Origin: JBBRCE01 sp038205115
GTDB lineage: Bacteria > Planctomycetota > Planctomycetia > Pirellulales > JBBRCE01
Length of the DNA stretch: 15,436 nt
Assembly: GCA_038205115.1 (NCBI GenBank)
Contig: JBBRCE010000083.1
Coordinates: forward strand, 1-15,436
Direction: 5' to 3'
Shown here: piece after piece, positions 8,425 to 15,107 of the stretch
How the letters are laid out: each line of letters opens with the position of its first letter
Position numbering within the stretch: the stretch's first letter is position 1
Position numbers and translations under genes: made by a program
Notes under the pieces: model-generated
Database searches by the model: none
What the model was told of the DNA's origin: nothing
The model's input: the letters and a program-made list of their open reading frames with translations, nothing else

Positions 8425-8844
8425 CTACTTGTTCTTCATTTTCTTCTTTTCCTTCTTGGCGGAGGCAAACGTCACCTTACTGACTTTACCGTCCGAAGCG
8501 GCCGTCACCGTAATCTTTTCGCCGGTCTTCAGGTCGGCCAAAGTGGCTGGCGTTTCGGTCGCGTCTTTCTTCTTGCCAGTTACCTTCACGATCGTGGTGG
8601 CCGAAGTCAGCGTGAATTTTTTGTCGACTGCGGCGGCAGGCGTGGGATTTTTCTTGGATTTATGGCCGCCAACCTTGACCGTCATGGTGGTCACACCATC
8701 ACCGTTGGTCGAGTCGATCGCGGTAATCACCCCGGCTTCTGGATTATTCTTCTTTTTCTTTCCCTTAGCGGCTTCCGCCGAGCCGGCCTGCAAAACGAGT
8801 CCCGTCAACAATGCCAACACCAAACCGACATGAATTCGAGCCAT
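8425..8844 (-). CDS. Small secreted lysine-rich protein (DUF5666-like)
   Basis: A 139-residue protein starting at ATG 8844, chosen because GGAGGC lies seven bases upstream and a signal peptide follows directly (MARIHVGLVLALLTGLVLQA..GSAEA). The mature part begins with a lysine cluster (KGKKKKNN) and ends with another (KKEKKKMKNK). Between them is a beta-rich segment: GVITAIDSTNGDGVTTMTV, then FTLTSATTIVKV and LADLKTGEKITVTA. The pattern of a Thr/Val strand, 'T.I', 'L..LK.G..I.V' and 'V..V.FA' resembles DUF5666-type beta-barrel domains, but I cannot confirm this without a profile search. It is predicted to act outside the cytoplasm; its function is unknown. The gene lies upstream of the sulfatase gene on the same strand with a 140-base gap, so co-transcription is possible. 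Confidence 0.8.
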   Translation of the reverse strand: MARIHVGLVLALLTGLVLQAGSAEAAKGKKKKNNPEAGVITAIDSTNGDGVTTMTVKVGGHKSKKNPTPAAAVDKKFTLTSATTIVKVTGKKKDATETPATLADLKTGEKITVTAASDGKVSKVTFASAKKEKKKMKNK

Positions 8845-8851
8845 TGAGAAA

Positions 8852-8857
8852 GCCTCC
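8852..8857 (-). promoter_or_regulatory. Ribosome binding site of the small lysine-rich protein
   Basis: GGAGGC on the minus strand ends seven bases before ATG 8844. It decides this start over the 31-codon-longer frame beginning at 8937. Confidence 0.65.
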
Positions 8858-8891
8858 GCCAAGGGATGAAATGGAAGTCGCAACGGTTCAC

Positions 8892-8916
8892 GACCGGCGG
8901 TGGACAACCGCCGGTC
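8892..8916. repeat. Perfect 10-bp inverted repeat (hairpin)
   Basis: GACCGGCGGT and its exact reverse complement ACCGCCGGTC are separated by five bases. The hairpin lies between the stop of the YbhB/PEBP gene (8966) and the start of the small secreted protein (8844). No T-run follows on either strand, so it is not a canonical intrinsic terminator. It could block read-through, stabilise an mRNA end, or bind a dimeric protein. Confidence 0.55.
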
Positions 8917-8965
8917 AGCCGCAATGACAGCAGGCAACTGCTGCCACGGATATCAACGCTCAGTT

Positions 8966-9525
8966 TTAAGCGATGTTAGCGATTTCCCGCCTTTTTTCGT
9001 CGCACGGCAAGCTGGTCCAAGTCGACCAGAGTCTTCCGCACAGCAGTTTGTCACGGCATTCCATCACTTGGCCTTCATCAAGAGAGTGGCCACGCATCGC
9101 CGCCAGCACCGAATCTTTCGTAGCATCGGCAGGCTTAATGTTCAGATTGCAATCGAGCGCGTATAGTTTGAAAAAGTAACGGTGGCTGCCGCTTCCCTTG
9201 GGCGGCATGAGACCAAGGTACCCGACCTGGGCCAGGAAATCTTTCCCTGCGTTGCGTCGTCCACCTCTGGTGGCATAGCAGTCTGGGTCACGCCTTCCGG
9301 CAACTCGCTCACATTGGCGGGAACATTGAAGATCACCCAATGGACCCAAGGTTCCGCGGCGGGATGCTTCGGGCTGGGCGCGTCGGGATCGTCGCAGATG
9401 AGCACAAATGATTTCGTTCCGGCCGGCGCCTGCGACCAAGTCCGCTGCGGCGAAACGTCGCTGCCTTCTCCGGTAAACCGGATGTCGATCGCTGTCCCAT
9501 TCTTAAACGGCCCGTCAAGTTGCAT
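8966..9525 (-). pseudogene. YbhB/YbcL (PEBP, Raf kinase inhibitor-like) protein, frameshifted
   Basis: ATG 9525, preceded by GGAG at nine bases, starts MQLDGPFKNGTAIDIRFTGE. The PEBP motifs follow: SPQRTWSQAPAGTKSFVLI, CDDPDAPSP and PWVHWVIFNVP. At VDDATQGK the frame breaks. The rest continues in the neighbouring frame as GKDFLAQVGYLGLMPPKGSG and SHRYFFKLYALD, the second conserved PEBP block. Adding one A to the AAA run (plus-strand 9242-9244) rejoins them as ATQGKDFLAQVGY and gives about 186 residues. The end after SLDEGQVME (CRDKLLCGRLWST) does not look like a normal PEBP tail and may also be altered. PEBP-fold proteins bind anionic ligands; the bacterial role is poorly defined. I see no signal peptide, so it should be cytoplasmic. 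Confidence 0.75.
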
Positions 9526-9547
9526 GGCGATAGTCTCCGGTGTGGCA

Positions 9548-9718
9548 AACACGGGCCAGCCAACTGAAGGCCCTGTGCATCCGCACGGCCGTGGAATGGC
9601 TGGGGCGCGGTGCATCGAGTTGCTGCTTCTGCGGCTTCCAGCGTCGGCGCAGATCGCGGACCGATTGGTGTGCTGGATCGTCGATCGCCTTTTCGATGGG
9701 TGACAATCCTCCCGCCAT
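9548..9718 (-). pseudogene. N-terminal fragment of an unrecognised gene
   Basis: ATG 9718, with GGAG eight bases upstream, opens MAGGLSPIEKAIDDPAHQSV, followed by DLRRRWKPQKQQLDAPRPSH and STAVRMHRAFSWLARV. The residue pattern is charged and helical and looks like a genuine coding region up to about residue 57. After that it turns into arbitrary sequence (CHTGDYRHAT) and stops at 9515, overlapping the start of the PEBP gene. I think I have seen similar N-termini in planctomycete proteins of HEPN-like type, but this is memory, not evidence. Most likely it is the 5' stub of a larger gene whose remainder was lost when it came to lie next to the PEBP gene. The stretch from 9719 to 9926 holds nothing else I can support. 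Confidence 0.35.
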
Positions 9719-9926
9719 GTTGCCGCTCCGCTGAAGCCATAGTTGTGCCGCGACCGACTAAGCCCGATGACTAATTCCGTCATTCACCTTTCGCAAACTC
9801 GCTGGTTTTTGCCACAATCACCTCCCAGCGAGCATCTCGCCGCAAACTTCGCAGGTCGGCATCTCGACGAAGATGCTGAAACTCACGGAACCCTCGCGCT
9901 ACCTCGTAGGATCGCACAGATCCTGG

Positions 9927-11285
9927 TTACGCCACGATCTCGTAGCCTTTGCGCTGCTCTCGGGAAAGAAAACTGTTGGCCTCGCTGTCGCCGACAATTT
10001 CTTCTTTTGCTGGATCCCACTGGATTTTGCGGCCGAGGCGAATCGCGATGTTCGCCAGGTGGAGCGTAGACATCGCCCGATGGTGCGAGTAGACGTCCGA
10101 GATCGGCTGCGTGCGGTCCTTCACGCACGCGAAGAAGTTGCCCATGTGGCTGCCAGGCTGCTTGCCTTTGTACAGCTTGGTGATGGCGTCGGCGGGCAGC
10201 GGTTTTTGCTTCATTTCGTCTACAGCCTTGCCGCGCAGGGCGCCGCGGCTAACGAAGATTTCCCCCTTGTCGCCTTGAAACGTGATCCCGTTTTCGCCGC
10301 TGGAGCGGATTTCGAGCAGGACGCCGTCGGCAAATTTGCACGTGATCTCGAACTGGTGCGCGACGTTGTAGCGGTCGTTCTCGGTGGGCATGCCGTTCTT
10401 GTACGGGACCGGGAACTCGGCCTTGCCTTCGATGCTCGTGGGGCCGGTATTGTCGGCGCCCAAGGCCCAATGCGCGATATCGACGTGATGCGCGCCCCAG
10501 TCGGTCATCTTGCCGCCGGAGTATTCGTACCACCAGCGGAATTCGTAATGCGTGCGGCTTTCCTTGTACTTCTTGTTGTTGCCGAACCCGCCTTGCACGT
10601 AATCTGTCATCGGCGCCTGGCCGAGCCACATGTCCCAGTTCAGTTCGCTGGGAACGGGTGTCTTCGGCAGCTTGGCGCTGGTCGGAGCTTCGCCGATGAC
10701 GCACGTCACTTTTTGGATTTTGCCGATCCGCCCGTCGCGGATCAGGGCCACGGCGTCGATGAATCGATTGCCCATCTCGCTCCGCTGTTGCGTGCCGACT
10801 TGAAACACGCGGCCGGTTTCCTTGAGCACCTTGCTGACTTTCTTGCCTTCGTCGATGGTCAGCGTCAGCGGCTTTTCGCAGTACACGTCCTTGCCTGCCT
10901 TGAGGGCCTCGATCGCGCATTTCACGTGCCAATGGTCCGGCGTGACGATTGTCACGATCTCGATGTCCTTGCGGTCGAGCAGCTTGCGATAATCTTCGTA
11001 AGCGTCGGGCTTGTGCTTCTGAGTTTGCTCGACAAGCTTCTGGCCATTTTCAAGATGGCTCTTGTCAACATCGCAGACCGCGACCACGTCGCCAAACCTC
11101 ATGGCTTGCGGGCCGACCGCGTGCCAGCGGTCGCCGGTGCCGATGCAGCCGACGATGGGCCGGTCGTTTTTCGATTCCGCCGCAGGCGACACCGACGTGA
11201 ACACGTACGGGACCGTCAGGCCGGCGGCCACCACTTGCGCCGAACCTTGCAAGAATTTGCGTCGATTAAAACGGGATGTACTCAT
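9927..11285 (-). CDS. Tat-exported Gfo/Idh/MocA family oxidoreductase
   Basis: A 452-residue protein. The N-terminus has a twin-arginine motif (NRRKFLQGSAQVVAAGL, Arg8-Arg9), so it is exported folded with its cofactor. The Rossmann loop is IVGCIGTGDRW (residues 44-54), followed by VVAVCDVD and the substrate-loop motif YCEKPL (Glu137-Lys138-Pro139). The C-terminal alpha/beta domain contains GGKMTDWGAHHVDIAHW, where the Asp/His positions are the usual catalytic residues. Length and layout match the secreted planctomycete branch of the NAD(P)-dependent Gfo/Idh/MocA sugar dehydrogenases. It would oxidise or epimerise a sugar or sugar acid. The start is supported by the Tat motif; only a weak AAGG lies upstream. 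The gene is intact, and sits between the sulfatase block and the PEBP remnant, as expected for carbohydrate catabolism. Confidence 0.92.
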   Translation of the reverse strand: MSTSRFNRRKFLQGSAQVVAAGLTVPYVFTSVSPAAESKNDRPIVGCIGTGDRWHAVGPQAMRFGDVVAVCDVDKSHLENGQKLVEQTQKHKPDAYEDYRKLLDRKDIEIVTIVTPDHWHVKCAIEALKAGKDVYCEKPLTLTIDEGKKVSKVLKETGRVFQVGTQQRSEMGNRFIDAVALIRDGRIGKIQKVTCVIGEAPTSAKLPKTPVPSELNWDMWLGQAPMTDYVQGGFGNNKKYKESRTHYEFRWWYEYSGGKMTDWGAHHVDIAHWALGADNTGPTSIEGKAEFPVPYKNGMPTENDRYNVAHQFEITCKFADGVLLEIRSSGENGITFQGDKGEIFVSRGALRGKAVDEMKQKPLPADAITKLYKGKQPGSHMGNFFACVKDRTQPISDVYSHHRAMSTLHLANIAIRLGRKIQWDPAKEEIVGDSEANSFLSREQRKGYEIVA

Positions 11286-11415
11286 GGCGAGAAAGCCTTC
11301 ATGGGTTGGGGTATCGGTTTAACTCTACGGCGACAATGCCGACTAAGGTTTCAGCTTGTCCGTTTCTCCTCAATCATCTTCGGTGCTGGCCATTCACCTA
11401 TCTTGCCGGCGAAGG

Positions 11416-11450
11416 GTTGCCACCGTCAAGCGGCAACTTGGCGACGGTGG
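11416..11450. repeat. Two overlapping, mutually exclusive hairpins
   Basis: CCACCGTC (11420-11427) pairs with GACGGTGG (11443-11450), and GTTGCC (11416-11421) pairs with GGCAAC (11432-11437). The two stems share bases, so only one can form at a time. They lie 131 bases upstream of the Gfo/Idh/MocA start. No T-run follows. A role in attenuation or as a transcript end is only a guess. Confidence 0.35.
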
Positions 11451-11478
11451 GCGTAAATTCCGGCAATTAAAAAATCAC

Positions 11479-11700
11479 TTAGGCATTGCCGTTGTAAACA
11501 TGGTGGGAGCTGTGCACGTTCAGCCAGTGGTCCATGGCGCCGTCAAGCTCTCAGCTGATCTTGGTTTCGTAGTTCGTCTCATTCTGGGTGGCGGGCGCTT
11601 CTTTTGCACGGAGGGACAGGACACCGAGCAGGCGGCCGAGGGTCAGAGTGAGAGCGAAACTACGGCGGGTGATCGCAGATATCATATTCAGGTTGCTCAT
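11479..11700 (-). pseudogene. Short Tat-leader frame interrupted by TGA
   Basis: ATG 11700 begins MSNLNMISAITRRSFALTLT, a twin-arginine signal (TRRSFAL), followed by a hydrophobic stretch and an Ala-Thr-Gln-Asn-Glu-rich segment ending NYETKIS. A TGA stops it after 49 residues (11551-11553). The same frame then continues for 23 codons (ELDGAMDHWLNVHSSHHVYN..) to TAA at 11479. A leader without a cargo, plus an open continuation of plausible composition, suggests a small exported protein of about 73 residues with a nonsense mutation, or a leftover 5' end. I recognise no family. It lies 89 bases downstream of the arylsulfatase gene. The remaining intergenic DNA (11286-11478) shows only the hairpins listed separately. 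Confidence 0.35.
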
Positions 11701-11789
11701 TTTGGTCTCGGTCGTTGCAACGTTAACAAGTGCTGAAAACATGTCCTGGGTTCAGTTTGAATCCGGCGTGCTGCGGTTAGAGGCGAGGA

Positions 11790-13313
11790 TTATTCTTTGC
11801 CTGCCTTTTTAACCTTGGCTTTGGGGTCTGCTATTTCCCGGGCGGTGTTTGCGCGGGGCATCTTCGCGCCGACATCCTTGCGCCAGGCGACCATCTCTGT
11901 CTGGAGTTCCTTGACTTTGTCCGGCATTTTCTCGGCGAGATTGTTCTTCTCGCCGATGTCCTGCTTGAGGTTGTAGAGCTCGAGATGGTGGTCTTCAAAA
12001 AATTCCAGCAGCTTCCAATCGCCGGATTGGACGGTGCCCACGGGCGTGGTGCGCCACAGTCCGGGACCGGATCCCAGATAGCCGGGAAAATGCTGATAGA
12101 TAGCGCTTCGCTTCAGAGACGCGCTGGCATCCTTGAAAATGGGCACCAGGCTTTCGCCGTCCAGCGGCTGGTCAGGGCGCGCGGCGGCCGCGATTTCCAG
12201 CAGCGTGGGATAGACGTCCACATGGATCGCCGGCACGTCGCAGGTGGTGCCAGGCTTAGTTACGCCGGGCCAGCGCACGATGAACGGATCTCGCGTGCCG
12301 CCTTCGTAGAGCGAGCCTTTGCCGCTGCGCAGCGGGGCATTGTCGGTGATGGACTTCGTGTCGCCGTCCGCATCACCGTCCGCTCCGTTGCCGCGCTTCT
12401 TTGTGCCTTTGCCCTTCGTCTGCCCTTCCTTGCCGGCATCGCGGATCAAGCCGTCGGGCCTGCCGTAGCCACCCACGCCTTCGTTGTCGCTGGAGAAAAT
12501 GACCACCGTGTTGTTGGCAATTTTTAGTTCATCCAGCAGCGCCGTGATGCGGCCAACCGAGCGGTCCACGGCGTAGATCATGCCCGCGTAGGTCGCATTG
12601 TCATGACCGCCGGCGGGTGCCTTGCCGGTGAAGTGATTCTTGTCGCTCTCGAGGGCCTGATGCGGAGCATGTACGGCGAAATGCGGCAGGTAGAGGAAGA
12701 ACGGCCCCTCCTTGTGACGGCGAATGAAATCCACCGCATGATCCGCCAGAAAGTCGGCCAGATACTGGTCCTTCGGATGAGGCGTCTCCGGGTTGGTCTT
12801 GAAATTGAAGTGAACGCCCATGGAGACGATGGCCTCGTCAAACCCGCGCTTCAGGGGATGATGCTTCGGATCTTCCCCGAGATGCCATTTGCCGAACATC
12901 GCCGTAGCGTAACCGGCTTTCTTCAACTGCTGGGCGATCGTGATCTTGTCTAAGGGGAGTTCGGTGACGTTGTCCACGGGATGCAGCGGGCGCGACTGCC
13001 AGTCAAAACGCCCGATGCCACCGACTGTGTAAACGCCCGTGCGCGGGCCGTATTGGCCGCTCATCAGCGCCGCGCGCGTGGGCGCGCAGTTCTGGCAGTT
13101 GTGATAACAGGTCAGCTTGAGTCCCTGCGACGCCAGCTTGTCGATGTTCGGGGTCTCGTAGTATTTGCTGCCGTAAGCCGCAGTATCTGTCCAGCCAAGG
13201 TCGTCAGCGAGGATGAAGACGATGTTGGGTTTCGCCGCGTCAGCGGCATGGATTGAGGCAAGCGGCGAGAAAAGCAGCGCAGCCACAAGAGTGAGCGTGA
13301 GTTTTATGTTCAT
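11790..13313 (-). CDS. Secreted arylsulfatase-type sulfatase, CAPTR active site
   Basis: A 507-residue type I sulfatase with a signal peptide (residues 1-23, ending SIHA). Active-site elements: IVFILADDLGWTD with Asp37 and Asp38; NCAPTRAALMSGQYG with Cys76 as the formylglycine precursor, in the C-x-P-T-R variant; GKWHLG with Lys142 and His144; LPHFAVHAPH; FSSDNEG with Asp276 and Asn277; and Lys332 in GKGSLYEGG. All expected catalytic and metal residues are present. Residues about 292-325 form an unusual Gly/Lys/Asp-rich insertion (GKGTKKRGNGADGDADGD) between the metal site and Lys332. The C-terminus is lysine-rich (KAKVKKAGKE). AGGA lies five bases before the ATG. The gene is 71 bases downstream of the next sulfatase, so the two are likely co-transcribed. 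Substrate is unknown. Confidence 0.93.
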   Translation of the reverse strand: MNIKLTLTLVAALLFSPLASIHAADAAKPNIVFILADDLGWTDTAAYGSKYYETPNIDKLASQGLKLTCYHNCQNCAPTRAALMSGQYGPRTGVYTVGGIGRFDWQSRPLHPVDNVTELPLDKITIAQQLKKAGYATAMFGKWHLGEDPKHHPLKRGFDEAIVSMGVHFNFKTNPETPHPKDQYLADFLADHAVDFIRRHKEGPFFLYLPHFAVHAPHQALESDKNHFTGKAPAGGHDNATYAGMIYAVDRSVGRITALLDELKIANNTVVIFSSDNEGVGGYGRPDGLIRDAGKEGQTKGKGTKKRGNGADGDADGDTKSITDNAPLRSGKGSLYEGGTRDPFIVRWPGVTKPGTTCDVPAIHVDVYPTLLEIAAAARPDQPLDGESLVPIFKDASASLKRSAIYQHFPGYLGSGPGLWRTTPVGTVQSGDWKLLEFFEDHHLELYNLKQDIGEKNNLAEKMPDKVKELQTEMVAWRKDVGAKMPRANTAREIADPKAKVKKAGKE

Positions 13314-13318
13314 GGTGT

Positions 13319-13322
13319 TCCT
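13319..13322 (-). promoter_or_regulatory. Ribosome binding site of the arylsulfatase gene
   Basis: AGGA within TTAGGAACACCATG, five bases before ATG 13313. The context is almost the same as before the sulfatase at 6977-8284. Confidence 0.45.
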
Positions 13323-13384
13323 AAGTTTAAGATGGCATCAGAGAGATTCGAACGGGGCCGGCATGGACCCGCGTGGCTGCGGCT

Positions 13385-14833
13385 TCAGTTCATCTCCGCA
13401 CCTTTCTTGAGTTTCTTCTTGCCATTGTTGCCATCGCCAAAGTCTTCCGCACCCTTGCCTTTGCGTCCGCCGATGTCGACGTGATTGGCCTTCGGCAACC
13501 ATCGGGCGAGCTCGGCGATCTTTGTGATGGACTCCGGCTTCATTGCGAGGTTCGTCCATTCGTTCGGATCGTCGGCTTCGTTGTAGAGTTCCTGGTCGCC
13601 ATTCGCGTAACGGATATAGCGCCAGCCTTCGCTGCGCACGGCGTGGTTTTGGAAGAGATAGGTCGTGAGCGCGGGCTGGTTCCACTGGGCGTTGGGGTTC
13701 TCCAGCAGGGGCTTGATGCTTTTGCCTTCGACATGCTTCGGGATGTCGATGCCGCAGAGGTCGCAAAGCGTCGGGTAGATACTCATGAAGTCCACGGTCC
13801 GTTCACTGATCGTGCCGGGCTTGGTCACGCCGGGTGCGACGAAGATCAGGGGCGCGCGTGTGGCCTCCTCCCAGAGCGCAAATTTGCGCCAGTGATCCTT
13901 CTCTCCGAGGTGCCAGCCGTGGTCGCACCAGAAGCAGATGATGGTGTTGTCCTTGTCGGCAGACTTGTCGAAGGCATCCAGCAGGCGGCCGATGTTCATA
14001 TCCGTGTAGGCGATGGCGGCGAGGTATCCCTGGATGGCATCCTTCCATTTGTCCGCCTTCACGATGTTCGCATGATCGCCATCGGGCTTTGCCATCTTGA
14101 CGCCAGCGGGCGGCACGTCGGCGAGGTCGTCCTTGAGGTAAGGCGGGAGCTTGATGCTCTCCAAGGGGAACATGTCGTAGTATTTCTTCGGCACGTTCCA
14201 GGGCATGTGCGGCTTGTGCAGGCCGACGGCCAGGAAAACGGGTTTGTCGTGTTTTTTGCCAAGCTGCTCGATGCCGTAGTTTGTGATCTTCCAGTCGTTG
14301 AGGTCTTCGTCCTTGCAGTCGAGCGGTGCGAACTTAATGCCGCCAACGCCGTCGCTCTGGCCGGCGGGAACCTTGGGCAGGCCGCCTTCGTTATCCAAAT
14401 AATCGTCCCACTCGCTGCGCCGCTTGTAAGCCTCGTGATAGATCTTCCCCGCGCCACAGACGAACCAGCCGGCATTGCGGAACGTGGTGGGCAACGTCTT
14501 GTCCGGCGCGATGACCGTGCGCCAGTCGTTGTTGTTTTCATAGACGCCGGTCGTGAAAGGCCGGAGGCCGCTCATCAGCGCCGCGCGCGAGGGATTGCAC
14601 ACCGGCGCCGCGCAATAGCTACGGCGGAACGCGGCGCCCAGCTTCGCGAGGCGGTCGATGTTCGGCGTCTTCGTCTGCTCGTTATGATGCAGGTAGCCGA
14701 CCCAGTCCCGCAGATCGTCCACGGCGATCATCAGTACGTTCGGTTTCCTCGGCGCGTCGGCTGCGCTAATCGCGGCAAGTGGAGCGAGCAGTAGGGTGGT
14801 GAGGAGTGTGAGTCGTGTGAGGATATGTTTCAT
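13385..14833 (-). CDS. Secreted iduronate-2-sulfatase-like sulfatase, CNPSR active site
   Basis: A 482-residue sulfatase. ATG 14833 is chosen because a signal peptide follows (LTLLTTLLLAPLAAISAADA); the longer frame runs back over the upstream sulfatase remnant. Active-site elements: NVLMIAVDDLRDW with Asp39 and Asp40; PVCNPSRAALMSGLRP with Cys79 as the formylglycine precursor; GAGKIYHEAY with Lys130 and His133; VGLHKPHMPW; and FWCDHGWHLGEKDHW with Asp304 and His305. The GK-[IV]-[YF]-H and CDHGWHLGEK patterns are those of iduronate-2-sulfatase and choline-sulfatase-like enzymes rather than plain arylsulfatases. It ends in a Lys/Gly-rich tail (GNNGKKKLKKGAEMN). No good Shine-Dalgarno precedes the ATG (CACTATAAAC), so translation may depend on coupling or leaderless-like initiation. 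It lies 52 bases after the remnant's stop codon. Confidence 0.92.
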   Translation of the reverse strand: MKHILTRLTLLTTLLLAPLAAISAADAPRKPNVLMIAVDDLRDWVGYLHHNEQTKTPNIDRLAKLGAAFRRSYCAAPVCNPSRAALMSGLRPFTTGVYENNNDWRTVIAPDKTLPTTFRNAGWFVCGAGKIYHEAYKRRSEWDDYLDNEGGLPKVPAGQSDGVGGIKFAPLDCKDEDLNDWKITNYGIEQLGKKHDKPVFLAVGLHKPHMPWNVPKKYYDMFPLESIKLPPYLKDDLADVPPAGVKMAKPDGDHANIVKADKWKDAIQGYLAAIAYTDMNIGRLLDAFDKSADKDNTIICFWCDHGWHLGEKDHWRKFALWEEATRAPLIFVAPGVTKPGTISERTVDFMSIYPTLCDLCGIDIPKHVEGKSIKPLLENPNAQWNQPALTTYLFQNHAVRSEGWRYIRYANGDQELYNEADDPNEWTNLAMKPESITKIAELARWLPKANHVDIGGRKGKGAEDFGDGNNGKKKLKKGAEMN

Positions 14834-14885
14834 GTTTATAGTGTGGGATGAGAATTCCTGGCAAAGGGGAATCGCACGATGGCTT

Positions 14886-15107
14886 TCATGGATTTTCATC
14901 GGATGATGGTTTCGCAGCGCGGCCCGGTTTGTTTGGGGCATTGTTGGGTTTGGAATCGGGCTTCGCGCCCGAACGCTTGGCATTCGACGGAATCGGCAAA
15001 GGGAGATAATCGAAATCGAGGATCATCTTTTTCTGCATCGCCTCCTTCAATTCCAGCACGACTTCGGCCAGTTCCTTCAGGCCATGCAGATTGTGAAGCT
15101 CGTACGG
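14886..15107 (-). pseudogene. C-terminal remnant of a further sulfatase
   Basis: The minus-strand frame ending at TGA 14886-14888 reads PYELHNLHGLKELAEVVLEL, then KEAMQKKMILDFDYLPLPIP and a Lys/Pro/Asn-rich tail (GAKPDSKPNNAPNKPGRAAK). The 'DPYELHNL' element followed by a helix and a short basic tail is how sulfatases of this type end. All catalytic parts are missing. Upstream of about 15107 the frame stays open, but the sequence is unlike any sulfatase, so I place the truncation there, next to a small inverted repeat (ACGGT-A-ACCGT, 15103-15113). There is no start codon with a ribosome binding site. The spacing to the next sulfatase (52 bases) suggests it was once the first gene of the same operon. 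Confidence 0.6.

Noticed and set aside
9908..9924. AGGATC/GATCCT inverted repeat as the terminator of the Gfo/Idh/MocA gene
   Set aside because: The stem is only six base pairs and no T-run follows in the direction of transcription.
9873..11456. Plus-strand open frame of 527 codons
   Set aside because: It lies antisense to the Gfo/Idh/MocA gene, whose Tat motif, Rossmann loop and EKP motif are unmistakable. Long antisense frames are common opposite GC-rich codons, and this one has no recognisable domain.
13373..14794. Plus-strand open frame of 473 codons
   Set aside because: It is antisense to the CNPSR sulfatase gene, which has a complete active site and signal peptide; the frame shows no motif of its own.
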